Source: Nitrosomonas eutropha (GTDB lineage: Bacteria > Pseudomonadota > Gammaproteobacteria > Burkholderiales > Nitrosomonadaceae). From it: a stretch of DNA of 19,157 nucleotides. Location of the stretch: contig JACTML010000217.1 of assembly GCA_014584635.1 (NCBI GenBank), forward strand, positions 1 through 19,157. Direction: 5' to 3'. The translations under genes and the position numbers were made by a program. The notes beneath the pieces were generated by a model. The model was not told the origin of the DNA, made no database searches, and was given only the letters and a program-made list of their open reading frames with translations. Positions 15,245 to 19,157 of the stretch are shown piece by piece (the first letter of the stretch is position 1; every line of letters begins with the position of its first letter).

Positions 15245-15994
15245 CTATCCGTTTCTTTTCCGGATATGTTGACGATATGTTTCAAACAAACAGATTCCAG
15301 CGCTGACGGATACATTCAAACTTTCAATACTGCCACTCATCGGAATACTGACCAATTGATCGCAGATCTCCCGGGTAAGGCGACGCATCCCCTCCCCCTC
15401 AGCACCCAGCACCCAGGCGATGGGCCTCGTCAGCGTGACTGCAGCAAGTGTATCGGACGCATCAGCCGCTGTACCTACAATCCAGATACCGGCTTCTTTC
15501 AACTCGCGCAATGTTCTGGCCAGATTGGTTACCGCAAAAAAGGGAACCGTATCTGCTGCCCCACTGGCAACTTTATGAACCGTTGCCGATAAACCCACTG
15601 CCCGATCTTTGGGAACGATCACTGCGTGCACGCCAAACGCATCGGCAACACGCAGGCATGCTCCCAGATTATGCGGATCCTTGACTCCATCCAGCACCAG
15701 CAAAAACGCCGGTTCAGTTAATCCATCCAGCAAATCTTCAAGTACGGCGTACTGCTGCAACTTCGTCACATGAGCAGCGACCCCCTGGTGATGCGTGGTA
15801 CCGGTCATTTTGTGCACCCGATCCTGATCACACAGAATCAGGCGCGTAGAAGTGGTTTCAGCCAGATTTATCAGATCACGCGCACGCTGATCCTGCCGAT
15901 TGGCATCCAGATAAATTTCCCGGATGCTGTCCGGATGCTGCCGCAAACGGCTGGTAATGGCATGAAAGCCGAAAATATAGTGAGAGCGGGACAT
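15245..15994 (-). CDS. rlmB: 23S rRNA (guanosine-2251-2'-O)-methyltransferase
   Basis: SpoU/TrmH-family SPOUT methyltransferase that 2'-O-methylates G2251 in the peptidyl-transferase P loop of 23S rRNA. It is 249 aa. An N-terminal substrate-binding domain starts SRSHYIFGFHAITSRLRQHP. The three SpoU motifs are in order: motif 1 LDGVKDPHNLGACLRVADAF, motif 2 WVLGAEGEGMRRLT, and motif 3 IPMSGSIESLNVSVSAGICL, which form the knot and SAM pocket. The ATG at 15994 lacks a visible Shine-Dalgarno. It follows rnr by 29 bp on the same strand, the same rnr-rlmB pairing as in E. coli, so cotranscription is likely. Confidence 0.97.
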   Translation of the reverse strand: MSRSHYIFGFHAITSRLRQHPDSIREIYLDANRQDQRARDLINLAETTSTRLILCDQDRVHKMTGTTHHQGVAAHVTKLQQYAVLEDLLDGLTEPAFLLVLDGVKDPHNLGACLRVADAFGVHAVIVPKDRAVGLSATVHKVASGAADTVPFFAVTNLARTLRELKEAGIWIVGTAADASDTLAAVTLTRPIAWVLGAEGEGMRRLTREICDQLVSIPMSGSIESLNVSVSAGICLFETYRQHIRKRNG

Positions 15995-16023
15995 GATGGT
16001 TGAAAGCTATAAAGAAGAAAGTG

Positions 16024-18225
16024 CTACCTGCCTGATTTCCTGCGGACATTGTCTTCCGCAAGGACAAAATCTATTTTACGGGTTGCTAGATCAACCCGGA
16101 CAAGTTTTACCCGCAGATTGTCTCCCAAACGGAAACTGATTCCGCTACGTTCGCCACGCAAGACATGCTTGGCAGCATCATGGCGGAAATAATCGCTGGG
16201 CAATTCCGAAATATAAACCAATCCTTCAACATAAACAGCATCCAGGGTAACAAACAACCCAAAAGCAGTTACCCCAGTGATAATACCATCAAAGCAGTCA
16301 TTGATTTTATCCTGCATATAGAAGCACTTAAGCCAGGATTCAACTTCCCGCGTAGCTTCATCCGCACGTCGCTCGGTTTGTGAGCAGTGTTTTCCAATCT
16401 CGTGCCAGTCACCAGGATCATAGCGCTTGCCCGCAAGCACAGCTTTGATGGCGCGATGCACCAGCAAATCCGGATAGCGCCGGATGGGCGAAGTAAAATG
16501 CGTATACATTTCATAGGCCAGACCAAAATGCCCGACATTGTCCGGACTGTACATCGCCTGACTCAGTGATCTCAGCATGACTGTCTGCAACAGTTGTGCG
16601 TCAGTCCGCTCCCGGATGCGATCAAGTATCCGGGCATAATCCCTGGCACAAGGCTTATCGCCGCCACGCAACTGTAAACCGAATTCTTTCAGAAAATCAC
16701 GTAACGCTACCAGTTTTTCATCGGACGGCCCTTCATGAACCCGATACAAAACAGGTTGCTGATGCTTCTGCAAGAAATCAGCTGCGCATACATTGGCAGC
16801 CAGCATGCATTCTTCAATCAGGCGATGCGCATCATTGCGTTTTACCGGGCATATTTTCTCGATCTTGCCCTGGCTGTTAAAAACCATTTCTGTTTCAACG
16901 GTTTCAAAATCAATTGCCCCTCGCTTTTTGCGGGCTCTGTGCAGTACTTTGAACAATCGATATAACAGCTGAATATGTGGCAGCAGTTGCGCATGCTCTT
17001 TTGCAATACCTCCCTTGGGTTGTTCCAGCAATTCAGCTACAACGTTGTAGGTCAGCCGTGCGTGAGATAGCATGACTGCCGGATAAAAATGATATTCACT
17101 CAGCTCCCCTGTGGCAGTCCATAACATTTCACACACCATGCACAACCGATCAACCTGGGGATTAAGCGAGCACAATCCGTTGGAAAGCACCTCCGGCAAC
17201 ATCGGGATTACCCGTCTCGGAAAATAAACCGAGTTACCGCGATTAAACGCTTCCTTATCCAGAGCATCCTGATCACGTACATAATGACTGACATCAGCAA
17301 TGGCAACAAATAACCGGAAATCCCTGCCTTCCTGACAGCAATAAACCGCATCATCAAAATCCTTAGCTGTCTCGCTGTCTATCGTTACCAGAGGCAGATG
17401 GCGAATATCCTTGCGCTTAGGAAGATCTTTCTTCAGAACTTTCTTAGGAAATTTGGCGGAAACGATTTCCGGTGAAAACTCATGCGGCAAATCAAATTTG
17501 CGCAACGCAATCTCAATTTCCATCCCCGGCGCTGCATAATCCCCCAGCACTTCAACAATATGGCCAATGGGTTGAGCATGCTGGCCCGGTTGTTGAATGA
17601 TATTCGCCATAACCACCTGCCCGGCGTGCGCGCTCATGGTGTTTTCCTTGGGGACAAGAATATCCTGGTTGATACGCTTATCCTCGGCCACGATGAAGAA
17701 AATGCCGTGATCTTCGTACAGCCTGCCAACTACATGAGTATTAACACTTTCCAGCACCCGGACAATTCTGCATTCCAGTCGCCCTCGCCGATCCACTGCG
17801 CCGGTCAGCCTGGCAATAATGCGATCACCATGCAACACCTTGTGCATTTCTTTGGGTGACAGAAACAAATCAGCCCCCCCATCGTCCGGAACCAGAAAGC
17901 CAAAGCCATCACTGTGACCCTGCACGGTTCCCTTTACGAGCTCCAGCTTATCCGTAACACAAATATCCCCCTTGCGATTACAGATAATCTGTCCATCCCG
18001 TATCATCGCCGACAATCTGCGATGAAAAAATTCCGATTCTTCAGCGGCAATATCAAGCAGTTCAAATAACTTGGACTCGCTGATCGGCACGCCCTGTTTA
18101 TCCAGCACTTCCAGAATAAATTCCCGACTGGGGAGTGCCAACCCGTAACGGGTCTGTTCACGCTTCAGAAAAGGATCAAGTTCACGGAGTTTATTTTTCT
18201 TATTTCTTTTTCTCTTGATTGACAA
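16024..18225 (-). CDS. rnr: Ribonuclease R
   Basis: Processive 3'-5' exoribonuclease of the RNB/RNase II family, able to degrade structured RNA, rRNA fragments and, with tmRNA, faulty mRNA. It is 733 aa, shorter than the 813 aa of E. coli, mainly for lack of a long basic C-terminal tail. Order: winged-helix-like N-terminus (about 25-90), cold-shock domains (HSDGFGFLVPDDGGADLFLS), RNB catalytic domain with VTIDSETAKDFDDAVYC (clustered Asp residues for Mg) and later THFTSPIRRYPDLLVHRAI, and a C-terminal S1 domain (FDGIITGVTAFGLFVTLDAV). The only plausible start is TTG at 18225, with AGGA about 10 bases upstream; no ATG is near the conserved start. The TTG overlaps the -35 box of the divergent tRNA promoter. 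Confidence 0.97.
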   Translation of the reverse strand: MSIKRKRNKKNKLRELDPFLKREQTRYGLALPSREFILEVLDKQGVPISESKLFELLDIAAEESEFFHRRLSAMIRDGQIICNRKGDICVTDKLELVKGTVQGHSDGFGFLVPDDGGADLFLSPKEMHKVLHGDRIIARLTGAVDRRGRLECRIVRVLESVNTHVVGRLYEDHGIFFIVAEDKRINQDILVPKENTMSAHAGQVVMANIIQQPGQHAQPIGHIVEVLGDYAAPGMEIEIALRKFDLPHEFSPEIVSAKFPKKVLKKDLPKRKDIRHLPLVTIDSETAKDFDDAVYCCQEGRDFRLFVAIADVSHYVRDQDALDKEAFNRGNSVYFPRRVIPMLPEVLSNGLCSLNPQVDRLCMVCEMLWTATGELSEYHFYPAVMLSHARLTYNVVAELLEQPKGGIAKEHAQLLPHIQLLYRLFKVLHRARKKRGAIDFETVETEMVFNSQGKIEKICPVKRNDAHRLIEECMLAANVCAADFLQKHQQPVLYRVHEGPSDEKLVALRDFLKEFGLQLRGGDKPCARDYARILDRIRERTDAQLLQTVMLRSLSQAMYSPDNVGHFGLAYEMYTHFTSPIRRYPDLLVHRAIKAVLAGKRYDPGDWHEIGKHCSQTERRADEATREVESWLKCFYMQDKINDCFDGIITGVTAFGLFVTLDAVYVEGLVYISELPSDYFRHDAAKHVLRGERSGISFRLGDNLRVKLVRVDLATRKIDFVLAEDNVRRKSGR

Positions 18226-18246
18226 ATCGAGGGTTTCCTATAGAAT
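18219..18246 (+). promoter_or_regulatory. Promoter of tRNA-Leu
   Basis: Consensus TTGACA (18219-18224), a 16-bp spacer and TAGAAT (18241-18246) are followed by TTGCGG, a GC-rich discriminator typical of stringently controlled stable-RNA promoters. The start site would be near 18253, about 68 nt before the mature tRNA. The -35 overlaps the first codons of rnr on the other strand. Confidence 0.7.
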
Positions 18247-18320
18247 TTGCGGTCTTCATGTGTTGTTTATATTTATCCGGTTTTAACCAGCCACAGCAAC
18301 ACAATAATCATCAAGATAAT

Positions 18321-18405
18321 GCCCAGATGGCGGAATTGGTAGACGCGCATGGTTCAGGTCCATGTGCCTTCGGGTGTGGAGGTTCGAGTCCTCTTCTGGG
18401 CACCA
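18321..18405 (+). tRNA. tRNA-Leu (anticodon CAG)
   Basis: An 85-nt gene with the 3' CCA encoded. The acceptor stem GCCCAGA pairs with TCTGGGC. The D arm contains GGCGGAATTGGTAGACGC, characteristic of tRNA-Leu. The anticodon stem CATGG/CCATG (18348-18352, 18360-18364) encloses loop TTCAGGT, anticodon CAG at 18355-18357, which reads CUG. A long variable arm containing TGCCTTCGGGTG (class II) and a T arm with GGTTCGAGTCC complete the cloverleaf. Confidence 0.98.
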
Positions 18406-18753
18406 TCATATTTTTCTAAAAACCTGTTCAAGGTTTCAAAAACAACATTCCGCCCGTACTGTATAAATTCTCCGGCAAAGTCAGTGCAATCCAATCCGGC
18501 AGGATGGCAACCACTATTTGTCTGTTACGGCAGATCATCGTTGGATACATCGTATCACCAAACGTACGGATATCCGGAAATATATCCTTTCTGCCAATAT
18601 CATCCGATTCTATCAGTGCACCTTGTTATACTCCACATCAGCACTGACAAGGTTCGAGCAATCCATCCTGCCATTTTTATCGCTGGCATTACAGTTCTTC
18701 TATACGTTGCAACATCTGGGTTTGCTTGAAAAATATTCCCGTTTTACAAATAC
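18406..18753. other. 348-nt gap between tRNA-Leu and dinB, no supported gene
   Basis: Open frames here are short, run into dinB in the wrong frame, or lack ribosome sites and family resemblance, so I call none. No LexA-type site (CTGT-N8-ACAG) is visible before dinB. The only structure seen is a set of overlapping inverted repeats at 18613-18653. A weak 5-bp hairpin AAACC/GGTTT lies at about 18420-18436 after the tRNA, without a convincing terminator form. Confidence 0.5.
18613..18653 (+). repeat. Two overlapping, mutually exclusive inverted repeats
   Basis: TCAGTGC (18613-18619) is complementary to GCACTGA (18641-18647), and the adjacent ACCTTGT (18620-18626) is complementary to ACAAGGT (18647-18653). 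The arms interleave, with no linker between adjacent arms, so in RNA either hairpin could form but probably not both. Function is unknown; chance is possible with 7-bp stems. Confidence 0.5.
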
Positions 18754-19157
18754 ATGGAAAATCGCCGTATTGCCCATCTGGATATGGATGCTTTTTACGC
18801 ATCGGTCGAGCTGTTACGTTATCCGGATTTACGAGGCGTTCCAGTCGTCATCGGTGGCCGATCAGTCCATCGGCCGATCGCGCAACCGGATGGCACACGC
18901 ATCTATGCAAAATTAGGTGAATACTCCGGTCGCGGTGTCGTCACCACTTCAACTTATGAAGCACGCGCATACGGAATATTTTCCGCGATGGGCATCATGC
19001 AGGCGGCCAGGCTGGCACCTGATGCCATTCTGTTACCGGCAGATTTCGATGCCTACCGCCATTATTCGCAACTGTTTAAACAAGCGGTTGCCAGTATCGC
19101 ACCACAAATAGAAGATCGCGGTATCGATGAAATTTATATTGATCTGAGCGCCCACTC
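18754..19157 (+). CDS. dinB: DNA polymerase IV, N-terminal part (cut by window edge)
   Basis: Y-family translesion DNA polymerase. The visible 134 codons from MENRRIAHLDMDAFYASVEL cover the start of the palm with the first metal-binding Asp (LDMDAFYASVE, Asp10), the finger segment YEARAYGIFSAMGIMQAARL, and the second catalytic acidic pair in GIDEIYIDLS (Asp-Glu of the family's S-x-D-E motif). The protein continues past the right edge. The ATG at 18754 fits the family start; no Shine-Dalgarno or LexA box is visible in the 348 bp before it. A DinB-type rather than UmuC-type assignment rests on the HLDMDAFYASVE opening and the lack of an associated umuD. Confidence 0.9.
   Translation, partial: MENRRIAHLDMDAFYASVELLRYPDLRGVPVVIGGRSVHRPIAQPDGTRIYAKLGEYSGRGVVTTSTYEARAYGIFSAMGIMQAARLAPDAILLPADFDAYRHYSQLFKQAVASIAPQIEDRGIDEIYIDLSAH

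Noticed and set aside
18349..18916. Overlapping plus-strand frames across the tRNA-dinB gap (126 and 132 aa)
   Set aside because: One begins inside the tRNA gene, the other overlaps dinB in the wrong frame; neither has a ribosome site or a family-like sequence.
1..19157. CRISPR array, prophage, toxin-antitoxin, defence or biosynthetic island
   Set aside because: No spaced repeat series, integrase, recombinase or matching protein families are present; the window is mostly ordinary housekeeping genes.

Overview
The window is a stretch of chromosomal housekeeping DNA from a Gram-negative proteobacterium. Gene order (argS next to a SPOR-domain gene and dsbA; nadD-rsfS-rlmH-maf-rng; rnr-rlmB), a homodimeric-type aceE and a moderate GC content suggest a betaproteobacterium. 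The style of the small intergenic repeats recalls Nitrosomonas. The genus is an inference from memory, not something proved here.

Layout. Positions 1-3036 hold a minus-strand group, argS > SPOR-domain cell-division-type protein > dsbA (cut by the left edge). The end of the SPOR gene is damaged by a 23-bp tandem duplication that shifts the frame, and a small inverted-repeat element (314-483), apparently flanked by a 7-bp target duplication, sits between it and dsbA. On the plus strand follow an unrecognised two-TM membrane protein (3168-3830), a second small inverted-repeat element (3907-4045), folD (one-carbon metabolism), then aceE and aceF (pyruvate dehydrogenase E1 and E2; no E3 gene follows). 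Next is a compact set for NAD synthesis, ribosome maturation and RNA processing: nadD, rsfS, rlmH, maf and rng. A Fur-box-like site and two candidate promoters precede tonB-exbB-exbD, the energy supply for outer-membrane iron uptake. A 13-bp inverted repeat separates exbD from the convergent rlmB, which forms a minus-strand pair with rnr (RNase R). Divergently from rnr lies tRNA-Leu(CAG), then a 348-nt gap with no gene I can support, then the start of dinB (DNA polymerase IV), cut by the right edge.

I see no phage, toxin-antitoxin, CRISPR, defence or biosynthetic system. The features most worth a second look are the two small mobile-type repeats, the frameshifting duplication in the SPOR gene, the unrecognised membrane protein, the Fur-type control region of tonB, and unexplained inverted repeats in two intergenic gaps.
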